From assembly GCA_015680685.1 (NCBI GenBank), contig MNCI01026491.1, positions 338,335 through 402,334 of the forward strand: a stretch of DNA of 64,000 nt, given 5' to 3'. A program made the position numbers and the translations under genes. Below the pieces are notes generated by a model, which saw only the letters and a list, made by a program, of their open reading frames with translations, did no database searches and had not been told where the DNA came from. Source of the DNA: Gnetum montanum. Taxonomy: Eukaryota > Streptophyta > Gnetopsida > Gnetales > Gnetaceae. Of the stretch, positions 21,470 to 34,310 are shown piece after piece (position 1 is the stretch's first letter; each line of letters begins with the position of its first letter).

Positions 21470-23870
21470 AAATAACACTATATTATACAAAACCATCAAA
21501 TTATGGTTATATATAATAATGAGGTGAAATGGGACTAGAAGGGATTATAGAAATTGGGATGTGAGGGGTCTTACCATAGGCATAATGTATTTCTATGTGT
21601 GATATATGATTAAAGTAACCATTATCCCTTTTGTCCAAGATCCAAACCAAGTCTATAGCACTTACTAATGACATCGCATTGCATCATCTCAAGACTAACA
21701 ACCATAAGACTACCACTATTACAAGAAGTACTAACATTTGGCAATGAATGTTCAAGGAAGTAGTTTATTATCAGCACTAAACTACAACCAAAATTCCTTG
21801 TAATTTGATGGAAAAATAATGATAGATATTATTGCCTTATTTTCCCCAAGATCTGGTAATGTAACCTTCACCACTAGAACTTAAGGTAGTATTTTTCTTA
21901 TAAAATGTGAAATTAGAAATTCATAGGCTACAATCTCATACATCTTAGCTTATGAAGGTTAAAAAAATGCTTCATAAGCTATGAATGCCTCATCTTTTAG
22001 GTACCAAAGGTTATAGTTTTCATGTATCTAGGCTTGGGAAAACCAAAAATGCTTTGAAAGCTATTGAATTTAGTAGTCCTTAGCTTTTACACTAGCCATG
22101 GTAGTTTTTACGCTAGAGCCACATGCAAAACCAATGTATAAAATTTGGGCTTTTATTTTTTATGCTGGGGAAACCTGCAACGCTAGCATATAAATTTGGG
22201 TGTTGAATTTTTATGTTGGGCCTTGAAATTTTACACTAGGAAATAGATGGAGTAGCATGAAACACATAAAAAATTTCAAATTTGATAAAACAGCTACCAA
22301 GAGATGCCCTGCAAACACCACAAATTTGCAGTAATATGTCAGTAATCATGGCAAAAAATTGTAGTAACAAATCAAACACCATATGATCTATTTAAACTAG
22401 AGTTGATCATATTGAAAGAACTTTTAGCAATTTTCATTCATGCTAAACAACAAGAATTTCATAGTAGTGTAGATTGACCATGAGTCTAGAACTATTCTTC
22501 CAACTATAGTGTAGATCCAGTGAAGGAGAAACTAGTGACAAGCTTCAAGAGCATAAATTTGAAACTATTAAAGAGCATATCTAACTATAGAGCACACCTT
22601 GCCAACTGAATCAGGTTCCAAGCATTCTCCCTTTGGCTCTTTGTGCCCTTTAAAGCATAGAATTTATACCATCTAAACTATGTTCTTATTAAAAAAATTC
22701 ATCATTTTAATAAAAATTTTGTAGTTTTATTTGTTCATTAAAAATTCATTCTTTATTTCTTTGTACTTATATTTTCATTTTACAATTCCATTTATTCATG
22801 TTGTTAACAAATCATAAGTCCCTAGATGATCGACAAGATCGTCCAAGGTGCTTTGTATTCTTTTCTTGAGACCCATGGAATCCAAAGTCAAACTATTTCA
22901 CCTTGAGATTTTTAGCCTTCCATCATTTAATTTTTTAGGTGCTACAATTTTTGACACTAGAAGGAGGTGCTCAACTACTTTGTAAAACTTATAGTAAAAT
23001 TCTTTTCCATTAATATTCGCCTTAGCTTTGAACCTACAACCACAAAATTTTTTTTGGATTTTCTTGAAACCCAGTGTATAAACTGCAACAAGTTTGACCA
23101 TCTCTTGATTTTTAGGTCAACTGCTGGACTTTTTAAAGGCCAACATATAGCGTTCAACAAGACCTACACCTTTAAATCTTACAAAATTTTAGTTTTAGGT
23201 TTGCACTAAGGCCAGCGTATAACTTGAAACTCATTTTAATTTCTAATTTTTTTAAAAAGCTTGGTTTTGGATTTTTCTAGAACACATCATATAAATGACA
23301 TTGTAAACTTTGGTTGGGTAATCATCCAAAACCCAGCATATAACTAGTAACCTTCTCAAATGTTCTCTTTACATTTGATACTTTCAAACCACAACTTATA
23401 GTGTTGCTACTATTTCTTGTACTTTAAAATACAAAAAAATATTTTTAAATTTTTCCGAGTGTAGTGAACTATTATAGTTTCCTACATCTTAAGCCATCAA
23501 AAAATTAATTTTTATTTTTCCAATGTAGTACATAGTGTTGTTGTAGTTACCTACATTGCCTTAGCAATTGCAGTGTACATTGCAATCTTTATTTCAACAA
23601 TTTTTACTTTGCAATTTTAAACCATTTTTACACTCAAGGCTATTTATACATTGAGCTTACACGCTAGGAAGCATATAAGCTAGAATGATTTTACACTACG
23701 AAGCACATACATTAAGCCTCTTATATGTTGAGACTGCCTCATACACTAAGGTTCTCATAAAAACTCACACAAGCTAAGAGACTTAACCAACCACTTAGTT
23801 TAATACCTTTTTTATGCCTTTTTACTATTCGACAATCTAACCATACAACATAACATAAATCACCTACAAC
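21470..23870 (+). mobile_element. Element C1 5' non-coding region (LTR and leader, Tat-like)
   Basis: Blocks in this region recur in C2 and C3. The stretch 22070-22450 matches 41035-41420 (tagccatggtagtttttac and onward). The stretch 22690-22900 matches 42470-42670 and, inverted, 51880-52140. The stretch 21480-21760 matches 51590-51830 inverted. The blocks precede gag and so should be LTR plus leader. A possible primer binding site is tttgacactagaaggagg near 22951 (C2: ttggcactaaaagaaggg near 42749). I cannot fix the LTR ends. Confidence 0.5.
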
Positions 23871-26400
23871 TGAGAAGCAATTTGTGTCTATGATCCCAAG
23901 GATCCAATGATCATAAAGTGTAGGTAATCACTTAGGAGAAGGGAGCAAGAACCAGAATTTACCCTTATTAATGAGAATTTCTATAATTTTATATGTGCCA
24001 AAATACAAGCAATCCTCCTCATACCTTACTCTAAATCTAATGCCAAGAATTTGTATGAAATTATACACTGAAATGGGAAGGAATACATTCCCTCATTGTA
24101 TGACCAAATTCCTTTAATATATTTCTATACCTATTTGTTAACACAATTAATAAACATCGATGAGTTAAGTGAGGAAGTTAGTTTGGAGGAAAGCCAAGAG
24201 GAGCATGATGAGTTTCAAGCAAAACATGAGCTAGATACCTTTTTGGAAAGAACTCTTCAACATTTAGCTCACCAAGTAATCATCTCTAGCCCTGTACCCC
24301 TACTATCCCCTGTAGGGTAGGTGCCTTAGTCTCCTTTTGCCTATACCATGTTTGGGCCAACACATATCATTGCTACATAGTAAGCCCAACCTATTTTCCA
24401 ATCTACCTCACTATTCTTATCAATGCCAATTATCACTCAACCTCATTCCATGCATCCAACCTCAATGATGTTTACCTCATTACCTCCCTTCGTCTAACTA
24501 GTGGGACCCTCTCTAGGACCCCAAGAAACATAAGCCTTCTACACTTCTTTCATCCCCTTCATATCACAAGTTCCAATGCAAGCATCATTTTCATTGTCTA
24601 ACCCTCCTATGATGGTAGTTATAAAACCTCTTTCATCTATATCAATACTAATCATAGAACCTCAAGCTACTCAGCTCCCTCCTCAACCATCAATACAAAC
24701 ATCATAGCCTATAGGGATGCCCCAAGGGTTGGATCAAGCCTTTCAAATGATCCAAGACCTTATCAAAGAGCAATGAAAACTCAAAGCTAGTAAAACTCAA
24801 ATAATCAAGGTTATATACTTCTACAAAGATGATCCCATAAGTCCTATTGTGCCTCAAATATCATTACCAACAAGCATGTCTATCCCAAACTTCACCAAAT
24901 ACAATGATGAAGGGGATCCTAATGCACACCTAGTTACCTTCTATTCTGAGTGCCTCTTGTTGCAAGCTTAGCCACATACAATATTACACATTTTCCCTAT
25001 GTCCCTCAAGGGAAATGCTTTATACTGGTACTAAACCTTGCCTACAAGTTCCATTTCTTTCATTGAGGACTTAATAAGCCAATTTATAAACAACTTGAGA
25101 TATAACTTAAGGCTAGATATCATGTTAGACCAACTAATGAAGGTGAGGTAGGGGCCACTTGAACTAGTTAAAAGATTCATTTAGAGATGGAATTCAATGC
25201 TTAATGAGATTTGAGAGCCTATCTCTGAAATTCACCTCATTTCCATCTTCAAGAAAGTGGTAAATGACTTCATCAAGTTAAAACTCTACTACTTAGAGCC
25301 CCAATCACTAAGCCAAACCTTTTTGCAAACTAAGAACATCGAGGAGGCAACTGAGATAAGTAATGACCTATGCTATGTAACCTATGAAAATCAACACACA
25401 AGGAGGGATAGGAAGAGAACTATGCAAGAACATACAACCATGAACATAGTATACAAGGATAAAAAATAAGTAGATATGCAAGGTTTATTGCCATGCAATA
25501 CATCTTCTAACTCATTACAACCATTCACTTCCTACGCCTCAAATCAACCAAGATCAAACTTTGGATGGAAGAATAGAATGAAGTACACTAGGTTACCTAT
25601 GAACTCCTCTAAGCTTTTAGAAAAATTTCTTAAAGAAAACCATATATAACATAAGCAACTATCTGAGGAAGCTCATAAGAGGCACAATCATCTTTGTGAC
25701 ATAGCTAGAGATCCAACGATAGCAACCAAAGATGATTTGAAGCTACTAAAGTACTTCAGACTAGATAGGATTTTCCATTATCATCATGGTTGTTCATCAC
25801 ACCAATTTTTTACTAGCATTAAAGGATTATCTCTAGAAAATGATTGACTATGGAGAGTTGATGTTGAATGAGCCCAACTCTTCAAGTGCCAATAATAACT
25901 CCTATATTGTAGCCTCATTCATAGAAACCAAATGGTCTAATTCTCCTAGGAAAGTATTTGTCATCAAAGTACCATCATAGTTCCAAAACACAAATCCTAG
26001 AGACCTTTTTATCATAGGGGTATCATCATCTCCAGCCCTTAAGAAACCTTTCATCATACATGACCCATTCTTAGTAACATCAACTTCACAACCTAGACCA
26101 TGAGTTACCAATCCTCTAAAGCCTAAGGAACTATTTGTTATTAGGATCCCTCCATCTTCAACAAGCAAAATCATAGCAACCTATGATCAAAGCCAACATA
26201 TAGTGGCCAAAAACTCAGCAATTAGCAAGAAATCATCATCGTAATGATGACAAAAACAACTTATCACTAAACCAACAACTAAACTCATTGAAGGTAGCTA
26301 ATAATAAAAGGATTGGAAATGAGTTGGCCCATTGAGGTCTATACTAATATTGGCTCATGGAAAATGGACCAAAGGCACACACATCAAAACCTAAGCCAAA
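23870..26400 (+). pseudogene. gag: gag of element C1, degenerate (Retrotrans_gag type)
   Basis: Gag of a Tat-like Ty3/gypsy element. The region 24096-24320 is open (ELSEEVSLEESQEEHDEF). The conserved gag core reads IPNFTKYNDEGDPNAHLVTF, then LLLQA-PHTILHIFPMSLKG, from about 24880 to 25030. VVNDFIKLKLYYLEPQSLSQ follows at 25257-25320. The later segment YFRLDRIFHYHHGC near 25750 corresponds to the C2 segment with VVGHDTKFF, a decayed zinc knuckle lacking the Cys residues. Frequent stops make it a pseudogene. It aligns along its length with C2 gag (43888-46300). Confidence 0.75.
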
Positions 26401-26453
26401 AAATCTAGGAAGGATAGGAAATTAAAACCACCAAGGCTAAAAGATCACACGCC

Positions 26454-27090
26454 ATGGGAAAGAGTTTCTTTGCAACAATGAAACAAGCCAAATGGTTCCT
26501 AAAAAATAAGAGCACATCACTAAACTTGTATGACCTAGTCATGACCTCTCCTACTCATAGAGATGCACTAGCTCAAGTGTTGACTTTTATCCTTATGTGC
26601 AAAGACATGCCCATCAACAAAGAGTCCATCCACTCTATCATTGAGCAAACTTCACTTAGGAAAAAAAAACATAAACCCTTGTTCATCTTTTGTGATAGTA
26701 AGGTGAAGATTGACTCTCAAAATGGAGAAGTGATTTTCGCTCCTCTCCTCATTACTATACATGTTGGTAGGTACAAGATTCATTGTGTTTGTGTGGATGA
26801 TGAGGCAACAATCAATGTGATATCATACATCATTTTTAAGAAACTAGGATTAATCAAGAAGATTCAAGAAATCACTACTTTAGCACTCAAGTCATTTAAT
26901 GGATCATGAGTAGTGGTGCAAGGTTCTATCTCCTTAGATTTTGTAGCCAATGAATAATTCCCTATATTTGCTAACTACCTAATGGTTGAAGAGATACCTG
27001 GATTTAACTTAATCCTAGGAAGGCCATGATTAGCTAAGCTTATGTGGTCTCATCTCCTATACATTAGTAGATTCACTTGACATACAAGGG
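26454..27090 (+). pseudogene. Aspartic protease of element C1, active site altered
   Basis: The open part 26454-26909 contains APLLITIHVGRYKIHCVCV followed by DDEATINVI at about 26796-26822. In related proteases this active site reads D-G-A/S-A; here the Gly is replaced by Glu, which should abolish activity. The C-terminal box NLILGRP follows at about 27005-27027 after a stop. The function would be gag polyprotein cleavage. Confidence 0.75.
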
Positions 27091-27489
27091 TGGTGAAATT
27101 GTCATTTATGGGAATAATATGTTACTACCATTGATTAACTATGTCAACATTGATAAAGGTTTAGAGATGAAGTTTCAATAAAAAATTCCTAATACTTAGA
27201 TTGGGGCTAACAACAAGAATAACTATAATGTGAATAATACCAACTTTGTAACATGGGACAATAATGAAAATGCATGCAGCTTTCCATGCTAAATAAGAGA
27301 GATGGTGAGAATAGAATTATGTAGAAGGGATTCCTTGATATATCAAAGATCAAGTGACAAATTTACAGTTAACATGTGGTCCCCTTGTTAACTCTTGCTT
27401 TCCTATTTTAGTAACCTTATACCATGTTTCGGTGTTTGCTTTATTCTTGTATTTTATTTTAATACTATCTTGTACTTGTTAAACTAGCA

Positions 27490-27759
27490 ATACCATGGCT
27501 TGCTAAGGCCTAAATCTGGCAACAACACATGGCCCAGCAAGTTCCAAAATTGGTAACATCATAGGCCACCAAGGCCTAAAACTAGCAACATCATGGCCCG
27601 TTAAGGCCTAAAACTAGCAATCTCATGGCCCTCTAAGGCCTAAAATCAGCAACATCATGGTCCAATAAGGCCTAAAACTAGAAACCAATGGCCTACCAAG
27701 GCCTAAAACTAGCAACACATGGTCCACCAAGGCCTAAAACTGGTAATAGGATGGCCTGT
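27490..27759 (+). repeat. 32-bp minisatellite, left part
   Basis: About eight and a half tandem units with the consensus atggcc-accaaggcctaaa then actagcaacatc start at about 27494, 27530, 27563, 27593, 27625, 27657, 27688, 27719 and 27751. The last unit is cut by element B, and the array resumes at 37588. It lies after the C1 protease. Confidence 0.85.
27755..27759. repeat. Left target-site duplication of element B
   Basis: The sequence cctgt here pairs with cctgc at 37588-37592. The minisatellite unit predicts cctgcc at this site, so the left copy has one C-to-T change. Confidence 0.75.
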
Positions 27760-28569
27760 TGATGAGTGGCGAGGTACCCCCTACACTCAACCATACAAAT
27801 ACAAGCGTTACATGCACGATCTGGTCAAACTCCAAGGACTAAGTGCTTACATGCCTTATGAAACACTTAAGGTTAATCAATCGTTGTCTTCCCAAGCTTA
27901 CTTGTATTTGTCACAGTTGTATGGTTAAGTAAGCTTGAGGCATTTTTATGTCTTTTATCTTTTTATTGCCTATTCTAAGAGGGGAAAGGGTGAAGAGACT
28001 AAGTAACTAACTTTCACTAACTAAGCTCTAATCATCCTAGCATCAGTATCCATTCCCACTTGCCGTACACACCCTAAGCTAGTGCAATGCTACTGGGATT
28101 ACCAAATGCTATTCGTTACTGGGTTACCAAGCGTAGCGCACGTGCTCAAAGAGGTCATACTGAATGCACTTAACTAGCAGAGTTAAGGGTTGAGAGAGAT
28201 TAAGTGTCTAAGAAAGCATTTAAACATTTAACAGTAATTAAATCCTATTTAGGTTAGTCCATATGCTGCAAGGTTTATCATAAAGTTCATCTTTATTGCC
28301 AAACACAATGTGTGCTCAGGTACAAATTGTTCAAATAAAGATCTGTTCACTTTGAGACTCCTACTGCGGGCACATGGAAATTATTCTAACTCTAGAATGG
28401 TAAAACTACTATAGTTTGGCTAAGGATCTAGATCTAGATGGAGAAACAAGGGAAGGCCACCTCTTATTTATAGAACTTGCGGCAGGATGAGATATTGCAT
28501 ACGTGATATCACGACATCGGAAGTGGTATCGCAGCTACGATATCATGTACGTGATATCGCGATCCATCA
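27760..28569 (-). mobile_element. 3' LTR of element B
   Basis: 810 bp; on the minus strand it begins TGATGGATCG and ends CTCATCA. A GATATC palindrome cluster is at 28490-28562, and a TATA box (complement of cttatttata) at 28463-28472. Confidence 0.88.
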
Positions 28570-30590
28570 TACCCCCATGACTGAATGAAAACTCATCCTC
28601 AAGTTCCTTACAAAATATTGGGAAGGTATGGGATTATTGACTTGGATGATACTAATGGTGAATGGGGTGACATGTGAATGGATCACCATTACACAACACG
28701 ACAAAACTAGTGCTCATGACAACAAGAGTGAACACTTTATACATTTGACATCAAGCCTTATTTGGCAACTGAGAGAGAAGAGAGAAGAAGTCTGTTGCTG
28801 CCAACGCCAAGATTGTGTCTTTCATTGTCCATCCATAAGTGCGCCATCAATCTTGTTCCTTGCATAACTTCTTCAGCACTAATCCATTCCAAGTGTTCCC
28901 TCTAGATCTAATCTGTTAGTGTATGATTTCCATCTACACACACAACATAGTCTTATATTAGCAAGGGTAAATGAATCACAATGCATTTGATACCTTATCT
29001 CAATGTAAGGTCCATTGGCTGGGTTGTGATATGGCTGATGTGGATTTTGGAGGTGTAAAACTAGTGACTACCCGAGGTGTAGGGGTTAGGATAAAATCGA
29101 AAAAAATTGGACCATGACCCCCATGAATGAGAGCAAACCTCCGGTAGTGAGAGAATGGAAAAAGATAAGGAATAAGAAGGATGGAGAAAAATAAACAACT
29201 GTAATGCCGATGAAATGAATGTTAGAGATGGAAATGAACAAAATAGAAATTGATTGCAAAAATGTTTAAGGGAAAGAAATTAACTGATGCACCAAATAGG
29301 AATGCTAGTGGGTCCTCCCCAAAGCAAGCTCATGCCCTTAATGCCCTGACATTCCCACATTCAAAGAGTCCATAGGCTCTAAAAATGTCATTTGGAAGCA
29401 AAAGTTAAAGTCTTAACCATGAGAATTTACCAAAAAAAAAATGCATCAACCAAAATATAGACTACTGATATAACTGGCAATGAGTTGAATAATGGAGAAA
29501 GAACAATGAAAAGAAGAGAATGGAATGGAGTCTCAAGAACAAGGTGATGTACAGCCCCTTATGTGTTAATGTTTAATGTGACTGAGTAGATCTCGTTCCA
29601 AATCTAGCCTCAAACAATCCACATCCAGTGACCTTGCATTAATACATTTGGCTAATCCATCCACCCTAGGTAATAAGAATGCCTCCACCAAAGAGTCACC
29701 ACCATTCCGACGAAATGAGAAAGGAGAAAGTAGGAAGCAAGAAGGGCCTTAGTTAGAGAGAACATGTTTATTTGGTTCCATAACCAATGCTTGTAGCCTA
29801 GATGATTATTTCGTCTAAGGGCTGTGCTTTGAATTCCCACTTTTCTCTTTTTTTTTTATGTTTTTCGTGAGAACCACATCATGCAAAGACTTATTATTTT
29901 TATTTTTGTTGACTCAGCTTCTCGATAAGGGGGTAACGTCAGAATGGTAAGAAAACTCAAGAAGAAAACATCCAAGCACCCAAGAGAATGGCTAACACAA
30001 ATGCATCAAGTCCCCTTGAAGTCACACCCTTTTCAATCCTTGAGTCCTTCTTTAGTTTGAAAAATGCTCAGTCACCAATCCGTTATTAGTTCTTATTATT
30101 TTGAAGAAAGGGACTATACAGTTCCAAGCAAGAGAGACCATAGAGTTTATGGATGCACGGATGATGTGGAATCATTGCCTATTACATCAAAAGAACCATA
30201 CCTTAGTATCAACATTGTAACTTAAAGGTAAAAAATCAAACATTAACAACCAATAAAATATAGTTCATACCATCATCAGGAGCACTTATTGGATGACAAA
30301 CTTAACAAAATGGATAACACACACACACACAAATAAAAGAAAAATTATCAACGATGTTGTAAAACAAAAACAAGAAAAGTTAAAGAAATTTGTAAAACAA
30401 AAATGTGTCAAACAAGAACTCAAAAAGGAACTAAGGGTCTCAAATGATTAGCATAGGTGGCCATCTCCCCCATGACTGAGTTGAAAGGGAGAGATCCAAG
30501 ATAACGAGCGAGGTCATCCTCTCCCAGAGGTATTATGTGCAGTAGCTATTCTGAGTTCATGGAAAGGTTTGGTTTGCTACACATTGACCA
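28570..30590 (-). other. 3' UTR of element B
   Basis: Non-coding, homologous to 16081-18093 of A. It contains an (AC)n run near 30322-30338. I find no env-like ORF; the small frames at 28628-28867 and 29652-29840 are not conserved as frames in A. Confidence 0.6.
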
Positions 30591-31044
30591 GTAATCTCCT
30601 ATCAGGGCTTTCAGGCTTGTATATTGTCATGGCTCCTGAGGGAAAGGTTGTATGAATAATGTAAGGCCCTTTCCACAATGCTTGAAATTTCATGTGTTGT
30701 GATACATGTGTGGGGTTCCAATAGATGACCTTATCTCCTAGTTGGTACTTAACCTTTTGACTTTATAAGTCATAACGTTGCTTGTTATGTGCCTTGTGCA
30801 ACTTGTTTGATGATAGGGCAACCAGTCAATTTTCATCTAGCATGATTAGAGTTTCCAATCTTTGTTTTTGTGCTAGATCAAGGTCAAGGTGGAGATCACA
30901 TTCCATGGATAGTGTACGAAGCTCGGTTTGTATTGGAAGCTTTGGAAATTTTTCATATACTAACTCATAGGGAGAGTAGCGTGTAGGCAATTTCCAAGTG
31001 GAGCAGTATGCCCAGAGAGAATCGTTCAGTTTAGTGCTTCAATC

Positions 31045-31640
31045 TCACCTAAATTTTGTAATTGTCCTTGTTAATATTTTAGTAATCTCCCAAGTAGTGA
31101 CCTCGGCTTGGCCATTAGCTTGGGGTTGATAAGGTGTAGTCAATTTATGTTCAACCCCTAAGTGTTGCATCAACTTTCGAAAGGTTGCACCTGTCAAGTG
31201 TGTTCCATTATCCGAGATAAGTGCATGTGGCACACCAAACCTATTTACAACTTGTTGTTGTACAAATCGTGCAACTATAGATGATGTGTAGTCTATTACA
31301 GCAGCTGCTTCAACCCACTTCGTTAGATAGTCAACAGGAACAATGATATAAGCTTTTCCAATGGACATCGATGTAATGGGCCCCATCAAATCTATTCCCC
31401 AAATGTCGAAGGGTTCCAAAGGTTGAATCCATTATTGTGGATCCTCCATTCGAGTAGTCATTCCCCCATCACGTTGACAGCACTCATAGGATTGGACAAA
31501 TTGATGGGCATCCCGAAATGGCTAGTAATATCCTGGAAGCAGGATCTTCATAGCCATTTGTCTCCCTGCATAGTGAGCCCCACAAGGGCCCTCATGAGTG
31601 TCTTGGAGAACTCTTAGTTGGGCCACATCGGGCACACACC
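31045..31640 (-). pseudogene. Integrase of element B, catalytic triad present
   Basis: Integrase inserts the cDNA copy into the chromosome. The N-terminal zinc-binding region is encoded around 31620-31450 (THEGPCGAHYAGRQ, then YECCQRDGG), with one in-frame stop after LLPGYY and the second Cys pair altered to CC. The core at 31419-31045 is open for 124 residues. It shows D in GIDLMGP (about 31380-31397), D in ISDNGTHL (about 31196-31217) and E in GQAEV (about 31100-31118), so the DDE triad is intact. The C-terminal part beyond 31045 is not open. Confidence 0.85.
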
Positions 31641-32150
31641 ATCAAACCAAGCCATCAAGATAGACTTTGTAAAGTTGTCCATTGATTTCCATGAAGTACT
31701 TGGCTCAGTGAAGAAACTGTTGTTTCTTTCTGAAGTCTAGCTCCTGTGGTGTTTTTTGGGAAAGGAGATAGGTGAGAATGCTACTATACCAATTCGTTCC
31801 TAGGGGTTGGTTATTCACTACATCGGCTAAGAGGGCTTCGTCAGGAAAATGATCGGATATGGCGTATTCATCCTCTTTGTTATCCCAGTGCAACCAAGAT
31901 CAGTGATTTGCAACTACGTTCTCGGTGCCCTTTCCATCTATCATCATTAGATCTAACTCTTGTAGGATTACCAGCCATCGTATAATATGAGGGCTAACCA
32001 TGGGCTTCTTCATGAGGAACTTGATTGCACTATGATCCGTATGAATGTATACTTTGTAGCCCAACACATAGTGCCTAAACTTGTCCAGTGCAAACACTAC
32101 AGCCATTAATTCTTTTTCTATAGTTGTGTAGTTAAGTGGATGTAATAAGG
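31641..32150 (-). pseudogene. RNase H of element B
   Basis: The open part 32106-31900 reads AVVFALDKFRHYVLGYKVYI, then HTDHSAIKFLM and LQELDLMMIDGKGTENVVA. This is the Ty3/gypsy RNase H with the Asp of TDH retained. After one stop, 31893-31705 continues with HWDNKEDEYAISDHFPDEAL, the tether toward integrase. Its role is removal of the RNA template. Confidence 0.8.
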
Positions 32151-32199
32151 ATGTTTTTGGTCATCTAACTATGTAAGTACGGCTCCTAAGGCATAATTG

Positions 32200-33180
32200 G
32201 ATGCGTCAGTCATTATATGGAACGGCTTGGACCAATTAGGGGCTTGTAAAAATGGGAGTTTTTACAAGCCTTTGTTTCAAGGTTTGGAATTCTTGTTCAC
32301 ATTCCCTGGTCCATTTGAATGGTGCATCCTTCTTCGTTAGTTCTACCAATGGTTTGGAAATCTTAGAGAAGTTCTCAATGAATCTCCTGTAGTAGCCAGT
32401 ATGTCCAAGGAATGACTGAATGTTTTTGACAATTTTCGATTGTTGGGTGATTTCTTGGATGACCCTAACTTTTTCTGGGTCTACCTCTATTCCTGACTGT
32501 GAAATCTTATGCCCAAGTACTATGCCCTCTTGAACCATCAAATGGCTTTTCTGCTAGTTGAGCCTTAAGTTTGTTTCTACACATCATTTTAGCACTTGCT
32601 CTAATTGGTCTAGGGCTTCATCAAAGCTTGTTCCATAAGTGGAGAAGTCATCCATAAAGACTTCCACTCCATTTCCTATCTACTGTTGGAATATTCTTAG
32701 CACTAGGCATTGAAATGTGGTAGGGGCATTGCACAAGCCAAATGACATTTGTTTATATGCGAACGTTCCTCAAGGATTTGTGAACGTTTTCTTGGATTGA
32801 TCTTCTAGGGCTATCCGTATTTGGTTGTACCCACTATAGCCATCCAGAAAACTATAATAGCAATGCCCTACTATGGTGTCTAAGACTTGGTCAACGAATG
32901 GAAATAGGAAGTGATCCTTAAATGTTTCCATGTTTATAGCCTAAAATTTATACACACCCTCCATTTACCTTCCTTTCTAAGCACAATCACCAAAGGGCTA
33001 ACCCATTCACTATCAGCAATAGGATATATGAACCCAGCCTTAAGAAGTTGTTCTATTTCTTCCTTTACTATTTGCTTCAATTTTGGGTTCAATTGCCTCT
33101 GCAGTGGTTTTTGAGGTTTTATGGAGGGTTCTCTGTAAATCCTATGCTGGAATATCCTAGGATCTATTTCAGTTAATTCA
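32200..33180 (-). pseudogene. Reverse transcriptase of element B
   Basis: Minus-strand translation includes FGLCNAPTTFQ (about 32745-32713) and the catalytic box VEVFMDDFSTYG (about 32668-32633). The open stretch 32541-32236 contains MVQEGIVLGHKIS, GIEVDPEKV, FLGHTGYYRRFI and PFKWTRECEQEFQTLK. The FMDD motif is intact. Stops occur within the palm, for example after FQQ and after VLK. The wording is that of Athila-clade RTs. The upstream part (33180-32800) is weaker. Confidence 0.85.
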
Positions 33181-33322
33181 AGGTATGACTAGGCGAAGGT
33201 TTTTGACCACTTGTTTATCACCTTCAGCAGTCTTTCTTTTTGCTTGGGAACAAGTCTTACGTTGATGATCACCGGTTTTCTGTTTTTGAGGATCATGTAT
33301 TCCAAACCAGTGGGCAATGGTT

Positions 33323-34310
33323 TCAAATGTGGGGCTCTTGTCTAAATCTCTCAAGAATTTCCAACTTCCCCCAATTAATGTTTTCAAGGTTAAGGGCTAG
33401 AAGTTGGCAACGAACTTGCTCAAGTATGTCTATGCTTCTAATGTAAGCACTCGTTATTCCCTTAGTTAGTTCCATGCATGTTATCGAGTTGCTCTCTTGA
33501 TTAGCCATCAGCCACTGGGTGTCTTCTTGTCATGTGGCTACTGCATACATGCACTTTTGTATATTAATTTCTTGTGCACACTGATTACATGCAGGCAATG
33601 CTAAACTTTGCATAACCCATGATTTTTGCATGCAATGGCACCCCGTGTCATTGTATGTGATGCATGGAACTTTCTTCTTCTTGATCTTTCCAAAAGTATT
33701 TTTCTTGGATATTTCCAGGGAAAGATCATGGATTCCTAAGTGTGCATCTATAATACTTAGCCATGATCTTCCCATAATTATTGGGAATTCACCCTTACCG
33801 TTAGTTACTTGTATCACTAAGAAATCAGCTAGATATGACCACCCACACATACTGGTAATGATGTCCTCCACTAGTCCCAAGGGGACAGTGATGGATTGGT
33901 TGGCCAGCTCCAGTCGAATGTTGCTCTTCCTTAGTGGAGGTAGGTTCTAGGCTTTTATACATCTCTTGAGCTATTAGGTTGACTCTAGAACCTGAGTCTA
34001 GAAGAGTTTTATAGGGTTCATTCCCAGTGACTTGGAGATAGATTAGAGGACTTCTAAGATTAGAAAATTTCCTAGGAAGGTGGCCCACCTTAATCCAGTC
34101 AGTAACGGCATGTGTTAACATAACCGTGTGCATTAAGCTTGATTTTGGGGTTGAAGGAGACCCCGAAGCCTTATTTGATAGGGAGGTGTTCAGACGTTCA
34201 ACCGCTTGTAATGGTGAGGGCTTAGTTGGATTGTTGGTTCTAAACAAAGGTATTTTTGGCATAAGGTTATTAGAACCAACTACTGGTTGAGGATTCATAG
34301 CCCTCATGAC
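33323..34310 (-). pseudogene. Aspartic protease region of element B
   Basis: 34307-33825 is open and contains KTLLDSGSRVNLIAQEMYKS (active-site DSG). 33880-33530 is open in another frame and contains PIIMGRSWLS at about 33783-33755, LEISKKNTFGKIKKKK and a Cys-rich tail. One frameshift separates the two near 33880. 33508-33323 continues with MANQESNSITCMELTKGIT. The same order occurs in A (15250-16073). The gag-cleaving function is assigned from the family. Confidence 0.82.
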
